DNA of 64,000 nucleotides from Polaromonas sp. (GTDB lineage: Bacteria; Pseudomonadota; Gammaproteobacteria; Burkholderiales; Burkholderiaceae_C), in contig NZ_JABBPC010000024.1 in assembly GCF_012927485.1 (NCBI RefSeq), positions 1-64,000 of the forward strand, written 5' to 3'. The translations under genes were made by a program, and so were the position numbers. Every line of letters starts with the position of its first letter. The first letter of the stretch is position 1. The notes beneath the pieces were generated by a model. The model searched no databases and had not been told where the DNA came from. It saw nothing but the letters and a program-made list of their open reading frames with translations. Positions 9,353-19,475 of the stretch are shown here, piece after piece.

Positions 9353-9922
9353 ATGAAACACAAATGGTTGTTAACGCTTGCCGCCTGGGTGGCATTGGGC
9401 GGCGCCGGTTTGCAGGCCCTGCCGGCCGCACACGCCCAGCCCAGCTACACGGTGTCGGCCCAGCAATTGCAGGAGGCCGTCGCGCAACGTTTCCCGATGC
9501 ATTATCCGGTGAGTGGGCTGCTTGATCTGACCCTGCAGACGCCGCGCCTGCGCTTGATCCCGGCACTCAACCGCTTAGGCACCGAGATGGTTATCGACGC
9601 GACCGGCCCGGCTCTGGCTCGCAGCTCTACGGGCACATTCGACGTGGATTTTGCGCTGCGTTATGAGGCTAGTGACCAGTCGATACGCGCCTACCAGCTG
9701 CGCGTTAACTCACTGCGGCTGTCGGGCCTGCCGCCTGGACCGTCTGCGCTGCTCGAGGCTTACGGCCCCAGCATTGCCGGGCAGACCTTGCAGGAGGTAG
9801 TGGTGCACCGGCTCAAGCCGCAAGATTTGATGGTGGCAGACGGCCTGGGGCTTGAGCCGGGCACCATCACGGTCACGGCCAAGGGGCTGGTAATTGGATT
9901 TGTAACCAAGCAGCTGCACTGA
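9353..9922 (+). CDS. DUF1439 (YceB-like) secreted protein
   Basis: The 189-residue protein has a clear signal peptide (Lys at 2-4, hydrophobic core to about 27, cleavage after AHA, mature QPSYTVS). The body carries the alternating strand pattern of DUF1439: YTVSAQQLQEAVAQRFP, LDLTLQTPRLRL and a YEASDQSIRAYQLRV segment. E. coli YceB is a lipoprotein of this family; here there is no lipobox Cys, so it is probably periplasmic. Function is unknown in the family. A start at ATG 9353 follows AAGGAAG. A hairpin terminator lies just downstream. Confidence 0.8.
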   Translation: MKHKWLLTLAAWVALGGAGLQALPAAHAQPSYTVSAQQLQEAVAQRFPMHYPVSGLLDLTLQTPRLRLIPALNRLGTEMVIDATGPALARSSTGTFDVDFALRYEASDQSIRAYQLRVNSLRLSGLPPGPSALLEAYGPSIAGQTLQEVVVHRLKPQDLMVADGLGLEPGTITVTAKGLVIGFVTKQLH

Positions 9923-9949
9923 AAATATAGGTACCGGGACTTATTAAAC

Positions 9950-9984
9950 GGCCGCAAAGCGCTGGGTGCGCAGCGGCCATTTTC
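9950..9984 (+). terminator. Hairpin terminator after the DUF1439 gene
   Basis: GGCCGC at 9950-9955 pairs with GCGGCC at 9973-9978, with an inner GCGC/GCGC stem and a short T run (TTTTC) after it. It is placed 27 bp after the stop codon. Confidence 0.5.
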
Positions 9985-10164
9985 TTTGGAGCGATTTTTG
10001 AACCCTGCTTTCATAGGCCCATTCAAGCGCGGTCCCCATGGCTTGAAGCGTTCAGGTACAACCTAGTTCCAGCATCTTCTGGCATAAGTACACCGCATTG
10101 CCATGACGCTTGAACTCAACAACTTCGCGAGCTGCCACTTTTCACCCATTCCCGGAGCCGCCTG

Positions 10165-10560
10165 ATGCTGACACACCTCAGTGACCTGATCGTTGCCGCT
10201 AACGTGGGCATCATGCTGTTCTTTACGGTGGCGGTGGCGCCCACGATTTTTGTCGTGTTGCCGCTGGAGTGGGCCAGCGCGTATGTGCGCTCGTTTTTTC
10301 CTAAATACTATTTGTTTCTGGGCATCACCACCGCCATTGCGGCGGCGCTCGCGGGGACGCCTTTATTGCAAGGCAGTCTGGCGCTCTGCGCGCTGGTCTT
10401 TTTCTTCAGCCGGTTTTGGCTCACGCCGCGTGTCAACCGGGCGCGGGACGAAAAGAAGCCCCAGGTTTTCAAAACGCTGCACTTTTTGAGCGTAGCGCTG
10501 AACCTGGTGCAACTGGCATTGTTTATCTGGATTCTGGTGGTCAGCCTGCGGGCTGCGTGA
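10165..10560 (+). CDS. DUF4149-type four-helix membrane protein
   Basis: The 131-residue protein has about four hydrophobic segments (residues 5-30, 47-63, 68-87, 104-128) separated by short charged loops. The pattern (VAPTIFVVLP, FPKYYLF, LTPRVNRARD) fits the DUF4149 family of small inner-membrane proteins of unknown function. ATG 10165 follows GGAGCCGCC. The gene stands alone between a terminator and the convergent SEC-C gene. Family call is moderate; the membrane location is clear. Confidence 0.7.
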   Translation: MLTHLSDLIVAANVGIMLFFTVAVAPTIFVVLPLEWASAYVRSFFPKYYLFLGITTAIAAALAGTPLLQGSLALCALVFFFSRFWLTPRVNRARDEKKPQVFKTLHFLSVALNLVQLALFIWILVVSLRAA

Positions 10561-10646
10561 AACCATCCAGCGCGTCGAGCGCCGAGCTGTGCCCTGAAAC
10601 TATTTCACCGTGATATTTGACGGCGCCAGCATCGTCAGCCCCCACT

Positions 10647-11489
10647 TCACGTCGCCCCACAGCACTTCTTGTATTTTTTCCCGCTGCCGCAGGGGCACAG
10701 GTCGTTGCGACCTGGCGCCGCGTCCTTGCGTACGGTTTCGACACGCGGACCCATCGTCGTCCATAGTTCGCGCAGGTCATAGACCGCCCAAATCGCTTCG
10801 CCAAAGGCATTCAACCGGGCAATGCTGGTGCTGGGCGGGCCATCTTCGCTAAGGGGCGACACCGCAGGCACGGCTTCGTCGTCTTCAGTCATGGCGACCA
10901 CCGCCTCCAGCGCACCGTCTAGCCATTTGGCGGCGTCCTTGTCGCGGGGGGCCATCCATTCGTCGGGCCAGCTTTCCACGGCGAACATGAACCCAAGCGC
11001 CCACACCTGGGCAAACGCCGGGAGCTCTTCGTCCTTGAACACACTTTGCTCCTCGGGCGGCATCTCGGCCACTGCGCCGCGAATGTCCATCACTTCAGGG
11101 TGGTAGCAGTGATCGTCTTCCAGAGAATTCACTTCGGCGTCGAGCGCTGTGACGACCTCGTTCCAGCGCTGGTTCCAAATCGTGACGAAGCGTGCATGCT
11201 GCGCTTCGCTGGCAAACGAGCCGCTTTCCGCGTCTGGCGCCTCGCCGTCGGCAGGGGTGCCCAGCAGCACCGGCAGGTATTCAGCCGCATCGATCGGGCG
11301 ACGCGAGCAAATCACGGCAGCCATGAAGCCCTCACAAAACTCCCACTGTGGCGTTTCGTCGTGGCGGGTCCGGAGATCGTCGAGGATGGCATCGAGCTCG
11401 TCGAAGGCGTCCACTTCCAGGAACTCGGGCGTAAGGACGGACGCTGCAGCGGCAGTGTCCACAGAAGAATGGGGCAAGTCTTGGTTCAT
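10647..11489 (-). CDS. UPF0149/YecA-like protein with C-terminal SEC-C zinc motif
   Basis: The 280-residue protein has an N-terminal YecA/UPF0149-type helical region ([33 protein letters not shown], then [16 protein letters not shown]) and ends in a SEC-C motif: [18 protein letters not shown]. The CPC...CC ligands bind one zinc and resemble the SecA tail. Such proteins are soluble, and some bind ribosomes or SecB-like partners, but no specific role is known for this one. ATG 11489 is the natural start. It is convergent with the DUF4149 gene. Confidence 0.85.
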   Translation of the reverse strand: MNQDLPHSSVDTAAAASVLTPEFLEVDAFDELDAILDDLRTRHDETPQWEFCEGFMAAVICSRRPIDAAEYLPVLLGTPADGEAPDAESGSFASEAQHARFVTIWNQRWNEVVTALDAEVNSLEDDHCYHPEVMDIRGAVAEMPPEEQSVFKDEELPAFAQVWALGFMFAVESWPDEWMAPRDKDAAKWLDGALEAVVAMTEDDEAVPAVSPLSEDGPPSTSIARLNAFGEAIWAVYDLRELWTTMGPRVETVRKDAAPGRNDLCPCGSGKKYKKCCGAT

Positions 11490-11816
11490 GGTGGTCGTTT
11501 TTCGTTTGATCGGCTTATAGCTGGATTTTTTCCTGCCTCATTTTGCCCTTTTTGCGTTTGACGAATCGGACGAAAAACACACTCTTTCCAAGGAGGGATG
11601 CAATTTCGTCAATGGTCGTCAACCCATTGGCGGCAGACGAAGCGCCGCCAGCTGTTTCATTGTCGTAGTTCCTTGAAATTTCACGTTTCAACGCTCGGCA
11701 ATCGCACCCCTGCACCGCTCCATAAGCAGTCACAAGCTTGTCTTATCGCGCCTTTATTCTCGGTGGCTGCTCCAGTCGGCCTGACTGGATTTCGCTCACC
11801 CAATGGGGCTTCCCCC
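11490..11816. other. Intergenic stretch between the SEC-C gene and the lipoprotein stub
   Basis: This 327-bp stretch separates divergent genes and should hold promoters for both. Short frames on each strand lack ribosome sites and family resemblance. I see no RNA gene, repeat or convincing terminator in it. Confidence 0.5.
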
Positions 11817-12044
11817 ATGAATCCAAGGAGATTAATCTTGCATCCCATTTCACGTTCTGCGGCAGCTTGCAGCGATTCGGCCAAAGCCGGACGCGCAACC
11901 GTTCCGGCCTTGTGCAGCCCGCTCGCTGTCGCCCTGTTGCTGACCACCGCGCTGCTGGCGGCTTGTGGCGGCGGTGACGTTAAGGGTAGCGATCAGAGCG
12001 CGCCGGCCGACGCAAAAACACCGCAAATTCGTTGCGCGCCGTAA
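11817..12044 (+). CDS. Short lipoprotein-like ORF, possibly a truncated gene
   Basis: From ATG 11817 the frame encodes 75 residues. A basic N-terminus leads into a hydrophobic core and a textbook lipobox, TALLAACGGGD, with the lipid-modified Cys at about residue 52. Only about 23 residues follow (ending PQIRCAP), too few for a functional lipoprotein domain. Signal segments of this type normally head much longer esterases or depolymerases. It lies 52 bp before the phospholipase C gene on the same strand. It may be a relic of a larger gene or a small lipoprotein; I cannot decide from sequence alone. Confidence 0.45.
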   Translation: MNPRRLILHPISRSAAACSDSAKAGRATVPALCSPLAVALLLTTALLAACGGGDVKGSDQSAPADAKTPQIRCAP

Positions 12045-12096
12045 GCGCCCACACCCCGCTGCGATTCGAACTCACCCACTTTTTAGAAACCCACTC

Positions 12097-14283
12097 ATGA
12101 CTATCCCTAGCAGACGCAATTTTTTGCGCACCGTCGCCGGTACCGCCGGCGCAACGGCTGCGCTTGCCATGTTCCCGCCGGCCATCCGCAAAGCGCTGGC
12201 GATTCAGGCCAACAACCAGACGGGAACGATCAAGGACGTTGAGCACATCGTCATCTTCACGCAGGAAAACCGCTCGTTCGACCACTACTTTGGCACGCTG
12301 GCCGGCGTGCGCGGTTTCAGCGATCGTTTCCCGATTCCGGTCATGGATGCACTTGGCGACAAGGGCAAGAACGTGTGGTACCAGGCCAACGACACAGACC
12401 CCGCCAACCCCCGCATGATTGCGCCGTTTCGCCTGAACACGGTGCAGACTTTCGACTACATGCGCGTGAACGGTACGCCGCACAGCTGGCTGGACGCCCA
12501 AGCCGCCTGGGACCACGGCCGCATGAACGCCTGGCCGAAATGGAAGAGAAACCACTCGATGGGCTACTTCACCGAAGCAGACATGCCGTTCCAGTATGCG
12601 ATGGCCAACGCATTCACTATTTGCGACGCCTACCACTGCTCGTTTCAGGGAGGCACCAACACTAACCGTCTGTTTAACTGGACGGGTACCAACGATCCGC
12701 TCGGCAAGGGCAATGGCCCGGCGACTTACAACGACTACGACTGGTTCGCCTCCGACCCCGGAAAGAACGGCGGCTATACCTGGACTACCTACCCGGAGCG
12801 GCTCGAAACTGCGGGCATCAGCTGGCAGGTGTACGAAAACATGGCCGATAACTTCACCGATAACCCGTTAGCCGGCTTCAAGGTATTCCGTGACGCCTTT
12901 TCAGCGTTGCCGGGGTATTCCCAATCGCTGAAGGACCGCGGTGTCAGCACGCGCGACCTGGACCTGCTCAAGGCGGACGTCCTTGCCAACAAGTTGCCGC
13001 AAGTCAGCTTCATTGTGGCAACGGCCGAAGGCTCGGAGCACCCCGGTCCCTCCAGCCCGGCCCAGGGCGCGGACTACACGGCCAAAGTGCTGGACGCACT
13101 GACTGCCAATCCCGAGGTCTGGAGCAAGACCGTGCTGTTCCTCAACTTTGACGAGAACGATGGCTTCTTCGACCACGTGCCGCCGCCCTCGGCACCCAGC
13201 TACACAACCTACGACGCCGATCCAGCCAAGGCGGTGTTGGCCGGCGCTTCCACCGTCAATACGAACGGCGAATACCACGAAATTATCCTGTCCTACCAGA
13301 CCAACCCGAATGAACCACTGGCGCTGCACCGTCCCTACGGTTTGGGCCCGCGTGTGCCAATGTACGTGATCTCGCCCTGGTCCAAGGGCGGCTGGGTCAA
13401 CTCGCAAGTGTTTGACCACACGTCGGTACTCCGCTTTGTCGAGCAACGTTTCGGCGTGATGGAACCCAACATCAGCGCCTGGCGCCGCGCAGTCTGCGGT
13501 GATCTGACCACCGCATTCAACTTCAAGGATCCGGACAATACCGAGTTTTTCAAAAAATTCCCGGCTACCGTTACGCTGGCCAATCGTGCGCGCGCGCTGC
13601 CGAAGCAGACGATACCGCCGACGCCCGCCCTGCCCGATCTGCCGACGCAAGCCATCGGAACCCGGCCGTCGCGCGCGCTGCCCTATGAATTGCACACCGC
13701 TGCCAAGGTGCTGTCGGCCACCACGATTGGACTGACCTTCAGCAATACCGGCAACGCCGCCGCCGTGTTTCAGGTCTACGATCGCAAGCACCTCGACCAG
13801 ATTCCGCGCCGCTACACCGTCGAGGCCGGCAAACAGCTCGTCGGTCGTTGGGACCTCAGCGCCGACAGCGGCGCCTATGACCTCTGGGTACTCGGCCCCG
13901 CTGGCTACCACCGCCACTTCACCGGCACGGCCGTGACAACGGCAGCCGACCCGCTGCCCGAAGTGCAGGTCTGCTATGACATCGCCAACGGCAACGTCTA
14001 TCTCAAGCTGGCCAACAGCGCGAGTGTGGCGGCAAACTACACGATCACGGCGAATGCCTACCTGACCGATGGTCCCTGGGCTGGCACGGTAGCGGCTGCG
14101 GGCCAGGTCGAACAGCACTGGTCTTTGCAGGCCAGCGGCCACTGGTACGACTTTACGGTGACGGTCAAGGGCTTGCCCGGTTACTCGCGGCGTTTCGCGG
14201 GCCGTGTGGAAACTAGCGAAGCCACGATCAGCGACCCAGCGCTGGGTGGCGTCGCGGTCGGCGATCAGATCAAGATCGCCTAA
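12097..14283 (+). CDS. Phosphocholine-specific (non-haemolytic type) phospholipase C, Tat-exported
   Basis: This 728-residue enzyme should hydrolyse phosphatidylcholine-type lipids to phosphocholine and diacylglycerol outside the cytoplasmic membrane. The N-terminus MTIPSRRNFLRTVAG is a twin-arginine signal followed by an Ala-rich hydrophobic stretch to about 37. The phosphoesterase body shows IVIFTQENRSFDHYFGTL, PHSWLDAQAAWDHGRMN, FQGGTNTNRLFNWTG, NFDENDGFFDHVPPP and ISPWSKGGWVNSQVFDHTS, all hallmarks of the PLC/acid phosphatase family. Two repeats of about 85 residues after position 550 match the C-terminal DUF756 domains. ATG 12097 was chosen over the upstream in-frame codon because the Tat signal begins there. 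It is monocistronic except for the stub before it. Confidence 0.93.
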   Translation: MTIPSRRNFLRTVAGTAGATAALAMFPPAIRKALAIQANNQTGTIKDVEHIVIFTQENRSFDHYFGTLAGVRGFSDRFPIPVMDALGDKGKNVWYQANDTDPANPRMIAPFRLNTVQTFDYMRVNGTPHSWLDAQAAWDHGRMNAWPKWKRNHSMGYFTEADMPFQYAMANAFTICDAYHCSFQGGTNTNRLFNWTGTNDPLGKGNGPATYNDYDWFASDPGKNGGYTWTTYPERLETAGISWQVYENMADNFTDNPLAGFKVFRDAFSALPGYSQSLKDRGVSTRDLDLLKADVLANKLPQVSFIVATAEGSEHPGPSSPAQGADYTAKVLDALTANPEVWSKTVLFLNFDENDGFFDHVPPPSAPSYTTYDADPAKAVLAGASTVNTNGEYHEIILSYQTNPNEPLALHRPYGLGPRVPMYVISPWSKGGWVNSQVFDHTSVLRFVEQRFGVMEPNISAWRRAVCGDLTTAFNFKDPDNTEFFKKFPATVTLANRARALPKQTIPPTPALPDLPTQAIGTRPSRALPYELHTAAKVLSATTIGLTFSNTGNAAAVFQVYDRKHLDQIPRRYTVEAGKQLVGRWDLSADSGAYDLWVLGPAGYHRHFTGTAVTTAADPLPEVQVCYDIANGNVYLKLANSASVAANYTITANAYLTDGPWAGTVAAAGQVEQHWSLQASGHWYDFTVTVKGLPGYSRRFAGRVETSEATISDPALGGVAVGDQIKIA

Positions 14284-14397
14284 ACGGCAACCTGCATCCA
14301 TGACCAGGGCCTGCCGCGGGCTTGCTCGGCGGGTCCTTTCGTTCGCGCCTGGCCCAATGGTTCAAGGCTTTGAGCGCCAGGCGTTCAACGCCAGGAT

Positions 14398-14817
14398 TTA
14401 AAGGGTCGCTTGGGCGGTCACCGCATGGGACAAAAGCCGTTTTGCCATGCAAAGTACGGCGCGGTCCTTACTCAGCAATAGGGCTTGGTGCGCCACCGCC
14501 AGATCGATAAATTTTTGGTCGTCCGGGTCGCTGCAGCTTGCGTGGGCCGGGGCGGCAACGTCGGTCAACCGGGCCTGTTCGTCAAAGCCCGCCAAGACGT
14601 CTTCTGCGCTGAGCTGGTAATACGCCAGCCGCTCGACGATTTTTGGATAAGCCAGCACGCGCGCCAATTCGTCGCGCATGGGCTGCGTCGCGATCCACTT
14701 CAGTTCCCCCGCCTCCAGCGCTTTCTTCAGGGGCCGTGCAGCCACATCGTTGAAGAGCAACAGATCGAGAACGATGTTGGTGTCCAGAATGACCGGCTGG
14801 GGTGGTTGACGGTTCAC
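14398..14817 (-). CDS. PIN-domain putative toxin (COG1569-like), no antitoxin seen
   Basis: The 139-residue PIN-fold ribonuclease candidate has the expected acidic residues: D12 in VILDTNIVLD, E50 in MRDELARV, D97/D99/D100 in SDPDDQKFIDLA and D118 in LLSKDRAVL. PIN toxins of this family usually pair with a small DNA-binding antitoxin, but none lies on either side: downstream is phospholipase C, upstream after 12 bp is the rlmL-like gene. It looks like the last gene of the lptA-lptB-rpoN-rlmL run, so it may be a housekeeping or orphan PIN protein. The PIN fold is secure; toxin activity is inference. Confidence 0.82.
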   Translation of the reverse strand: MNRQPPQPVILDTNIVLDLLLFNDVAARPLKKALEAGELKWIATQPMRDELARVLAYPKIVERLAYYQLSAEDVLAGFDEQARLTDVAAPAHASCSDPDDQKFIDLAVAHQALLLSKDRAVLCMAKRLLSHAVTAQATL

Positions 14818-14829
14818 GCGACGGGCGGC

Positions 14830-16173
14830 TTAATCGGCCGGCCGGTCGACTGGTTTTCCGCGCGCAGAACCGGCCACCATGTCAAAGCGGAATAACCGGC
14901 ACTCGATCGGGCCATTCCACATCGGCACGCGCCGCGACTCCTTCAGGCGCATCTTGCTCGGCAGCTTCAGATCGGGCGTCAGGACATGGGCGGTCCAGCC
15001 CGCGTAATGGTTCTTCCAGTGCGCCGCCAACTGGGGAAAGAAATCGGAGGCCTCTTCGCCGCTGGCAGTCTGCGCCTGTTCCCGCCCCGGGTTGGCCGAG
15101 CGGTCCCGTGGGGTGTCCATTGAGGCGTCGTTTCGGCGCAGCGGCTGGCCAAACTCGTCAACGCTCTGGCGCCGCTCGTCCCTTTGATTTCGGCTCTGCA
15201 GCCCCGACATACCCGCCACGCCCGCGACGTCGATTCGCTCGCCATAAGGCGGGTTGACCAGCATGACGCCTGTCGGGGCGGGGGGCATGCGCTGCAGCGC
15301 GTCGCCGCCGCGGAACTCCACCGCGTTGGCCACGCCGGCCCGTTCAGCATTGCGTTCCGAAAAATCGACCATTCGGAACGAGACATCGCTGCCAAACACT
15401 GGTGCGGCGGGCTCGGTGATGGCGGCTTCAGCCTGGTCCAGCAAGCCTTCCCAGACGTGGCTCTGGAATGGCAGATATTTCTGGAAAGCAAAGCGGCGGT
15501 TAATGCCCGGTGCAATGTTGCAGGCAATCTGCGCCGCCTCGATGGCGATGGTGCCGGAGCCGCAGCACGGGTCGTACAGCGGCACACCTTCTTTGCAGAG
15601 CTGGTCCCAGCCGCTGGCGGCGATCATGGCGGCGGCCAAGGTTTCTTTCAGCGGCGCATCGCCTTTGTCTTCGCGCCAGCCGCGCTTGAACAGCGGCTCG
15701 CCCGATGTGTCAATGTAGATGGTGACGGTGTCGGTGGTCAGGTGCGCATACACCCGCACGTCGGGCCAGTGAGTATCCACGTCAGGGCGCACATCGAACT
15801 TGGCGCGAAAGCGGTCCGCAATCGCGTCCTTGATCTTGAGCGCTGCAAAATTCAGGCTGGTCAACGGGCTGTGCTGGGCCGTGATCTCGACCTTGAAGGT
15901 CTGCTTGGGGGTGAACCAGATCTCCCACGCCACACCGGCTGCCGCGTTGTAAAGGTCTTGCTCGCTGCGGTAGGAACTGTGCTGCAACTCGATCAGGACG
16001 CGTTGGGCCAAGCGGCTGTGCAAGTTGAGTTGCAGGGCATCGCGCCACGACCCCTGCAACTGCACGCCGGCGCGCCAGGCTTTGCCCTGAATCCCGGTGA
16101 TACGCTGAACCTCGTTAGCCAGCAGAGCCTCCACGCCGGCGGCGCATGGCAAAAATAGTTGAAGTTGATTCAT
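14830..16173 (-). CDS. rlmL: THUMP-domain 23S rRNA/RNA guanine-N2 methyltransferase (RlmL-like)
   Basis: This 447-residue SAM-dependent enzyme resembles the N-terminal (RlmL) half of E. coli RlmKL, which makes m2G2445 in 23S rRNA. A THUMP domain occupies about 45-160 (SSYRSEQDLYNAA, then VYAHLTTDTVTIYIDTSGEPLFKRGWR). The methyltransferase part has the SAM motif LYDPCCGSGTIAIEAA and the catalytic motif NPPYGER. An unusual charged, low-complexity insert of about 60 residues follows NPPYGER before the conserved DFFPQLAAHWKNHYAGW. The stand-alone form without RlmK is common in betaproteobacteria. ATG 16173 lies 24 bp after the rpoN stop, so it is probably in the same operon. Confidence 0.88.
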   Translation of the reverse strand: MNQLQLFLPCAAGVEALLANEVQRITGIQGKAWRAGVQLQGSWRDALQLNLHSRLAQRVLIELQHSSYRSEQDLYNAAAGVAWEIWFTPKQTFKVEITAQHSPLTSLNFAALKIKDAIADRFRAKFDVRPDVDTHWPDVRVYAHLTTDTVTIYIDTSGEPLFKRGWREDKGDAPLKETLAAAMIAASGWDQLCKEGVPLYDPCCGSGTIAIEAAQIACNIAPGINRRFAFQKYLPFQSHVWEGLLDQAEAAITEPAAPVFGSDVSFRMVDFSERNAERAGVANAVEFRGGDALQRMPPAPTGVMLVNPPYGERIDVAGVAGMSGLQSRNQRDERRQSVDEFGQPLRRNDASMDTPRDRSANPGREQAQTASGEEASDFFPQLAAHWKNHYAGWTAHVLTPDLKLPSKMRLKESRRVPMWNGPIECRLFRFDMVAGSARGKPVDRPAD

Positions 16174-16197
16174 AAGTAATGCTTGAAAGATTTACCG

Positions 16198-17745
<1,548 letters not shown>

Positions 17746-17865
17746 AGCGCGCAGTCGATCAGGGCGTCAGCGCCTTGGGAGTTCGCGGAAAAATTTCAAC
17801 GGCACCCTGCCCCAGGAGAGCGGAGAGCCGAGCAGCAGCAACCAAAGCGACAAGCGTCTTAAGCA

Positions 17866-18669
17866 TCACATTTTGAAGTGTTCGCCGAGATAGACGCGGC
17901 GAACATCGGCATTGCTCACGATCTCGGAGGGAGTGCCATTGGCCAACACATGGCCGTCGCTGATGATGTAGGCGTGATCGCAAATGCCCAGAGTTTCGCG
18001 CACGTTGTGGTCGGTGATTAATATGCCGATGCCGCGCGATTTCAGAAAGCCGATGATGCGTTGGATCTCCATCACGGCGATCGGGTCGATGCCGGCAAAG
18101 GGCTCGTCGAGCAAGATGAACCGCGGCTGGGTGGCCAGCGCCCGCGCGATCTCCACCCGGCGACGCTCACCGCCCGACAATGCGGGTGCCGGCGAGTCAC
18201 GCAGATGGTCGACCCGCAAATCCTTCAGCAGGGTCTCCAGCCGTGCATTGAGGACGGCACGGGCCAAGGGCTTACCCGCTTCGTCCTGCTGCAATTCCAA
18301 CACGGCGCGGACGTTTTCTTCGACCGTGAGCTTGCGAAAAATAGAGGCTTCCTGCGGAAGGTAGCTCAGTCCCAAACGGGCGCGCTGGTGAATCGGCATG
18401 TGCTCGATCGACTGTCCGTCGATCGATATCTCGCCGGCATCGGCGCGCACCAGCCCCACGATCATGTAAAACGAGGTGGTTTTGCCGGCCCCATTGGGCC
18501 CCAGCAAACCGACCACTTCGCCCTTTTGCACAGTCAGCGAGACATCCTGAACTACTTTGCGGCTGCCGTAAGATTTTTGCAGGCCCTGCGCGACCAGACG
18601 GCTAGGCGTTTCGGTAGCCGTACTCACCGGCGAAGTGTGAGTCACTTCATTCATTGGTTTCAGATTCAT
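17866..18669 (-). CDS. lptB: LPS export ABC transporter ATP-binding protein LptB
   Basis: LptB powers LptFG to pull lipopolysaccharide from the inner membrane onto the LptC-LptA bridge. The 267 residues contain Walker A GLLGPNGAGKTT, the signature ALSGGERRRVEIARAL, Walker B RFILLDEPFAGIDP and the switch His (LITDHNVRETL). An N-terminal extension of about 25 residues precedes the usual start region (RLVAQGLQKSYGSRKVV). ATG 18669 overlaps the lptA stop as ATGA, so translation is coupled. Confidence 0.96.
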   Translation of the reverse strand: MNLKPMNEVTHTSPVSTATETPSRLVAQGLQKSYGSRKVVQDVSLTVQKGEVVGLLGPNGAGKTTSFYMIVGLVRADAGEISIDGQSIEHMPIHQRARLGLSYLPQEASIFRKLTVEENVRAVLELQQDEAGKPLARAVLNARLETLLKDLRVDHLRDSPAPALSGGERRRVEIARALATQPRFILLDEPFAGIDPIAVMEIQRIIGFLKSRGIGILITDHNVRETLGICDHAYIISDGHVLANGTPSEIVSNADVRRVYLGEHFKM

Positions 18670-19304
18670 TCTAATTTTTTGTCACCGCCCAGCGTGGTGC
18701 TTGGGCGTAGTTTGGGCGCCGGGCCAGCGGGCGACGGGATAACGGCCTCCGGTGCCGGGGTGGCGGCGTGGGGCGTCAGCATGGCGCGCACCCGACCGGT
18801 GGGATTGGTCGCCGTTCGGTTCTGCGCGCCGCCATCGACGGTGAACACGTCGGTAGTGTTTTGGTAAACGATCAGTGCGCCGGTGGTCTCATCGACGAGC
18901 GTGGCGCCGTTGTAGCGGCGCACAACTGCGCGCTTGATAAATTTAACGACATCGGCCCGGCTGTCGTATTCAATCCGTTCGGCTTCGCCCTCGATGTATT
19001 CATCGACCCCATCTCGCTTTCTGCGGTAGAAGGCCAACTTGCCAGGCGCGGCAATGGCGACCGCCTGCTGGTAGCCTTCGGGGTCCTGGGTCACGTCCAC
19101 CCGCTCGCCTCGAACGATGGTCGTGCCTTTGGTGATGACGACGTTGCCCGTAAACACGCTGTTCTGCTTCAAGTCGTCGTAGCGCAAGGCATCCGCTTCG
19201 GCATTCATCGGTTTGTCGCGATCGGCTGTTTCAGCCGCGACCGGCAACACGGCGCCCACCGCCAGGGCGGCCATCAGGAACAAAATGGAAAAGGAATATT
19301 TCAT
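18666..19304 (-). CDS. lptA: Periplasmic LPS transport protein LptA
   Basis: LptA forms the periplasmic bridge that carries lipopolysaccharide to the outer membrane. From ATG 19304 it has 212 residues: a signal peptide (MKYSFSILFLMAALAVGAVL, cleavage after VAA), then the OstA domain (MNAEADALRYDDLKQNSVF, GNVVITKGTTIVRGERVDV, EGEAERIEYDSRADVVKF) and a Pro-rich tail. The upstream in-frame codon at 19361 was rejected because the signal peptide begins at 19304. It heads the lptA-lptB-rpoN-rlmL run. lptC is not adjacent within the window. Confidence 0.93.
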   Translation of the reverse strand: MKYSFSILFLMAALAVGAVLPVAAETADRDKPMNAEADALRYDDLKQNSVFTGNVVITKGTTIVRGERVDVTQDPEGYQQAVAIAAPGKLAFYRRKRDGVDEYIEGEAERIEYDSRADVVKFIKRAVVRRYNGATLVDETTGALIVYQNTTDVFTVDGGAQNRTATNPTGRVRAMLTPHAATPAPEAVIPSPAGPAPKLRPSTTLGGDKKLE

Positions 19305-19387
19305 AAGGCACGAATCTTGCTGCTTGCGGACTAATGATTGTAGCCACGCCGACCGCGGCAATGGAGTTCACGAAAAATTTGGCTCAT

Positions 19388-19419
19388 AAAAAAACCCGCC
19401 AGTAGAAGGCGGGTTTTTT
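19388..19419 (-). terminator. Strong bidirectional-looking hairpin terminator after dsbA
   Basis: AAAAAACCCGCC at 19389-19400 pairs perfectly with GGCGGGTTTTTT at 19408-19419 over a 7-nt loop. It sits between the dsbA stop and the lptA start, so it ends dsbA transcription and isolates the lptA operon. Confidence 0.85.
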
Positions 19420-19475
19420 GCCGATTCTTTACGCGGCCTCGGCAGCGGCGGTCGCTTGCCGTGGATTTAGTGACT

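Noticed and set aside
12901-14301. 466-codon minus-strand frame opposite phospholipase C
   Set aside because: An antisense shadow; the plus strand carries clear phospholipase motifs throughout.
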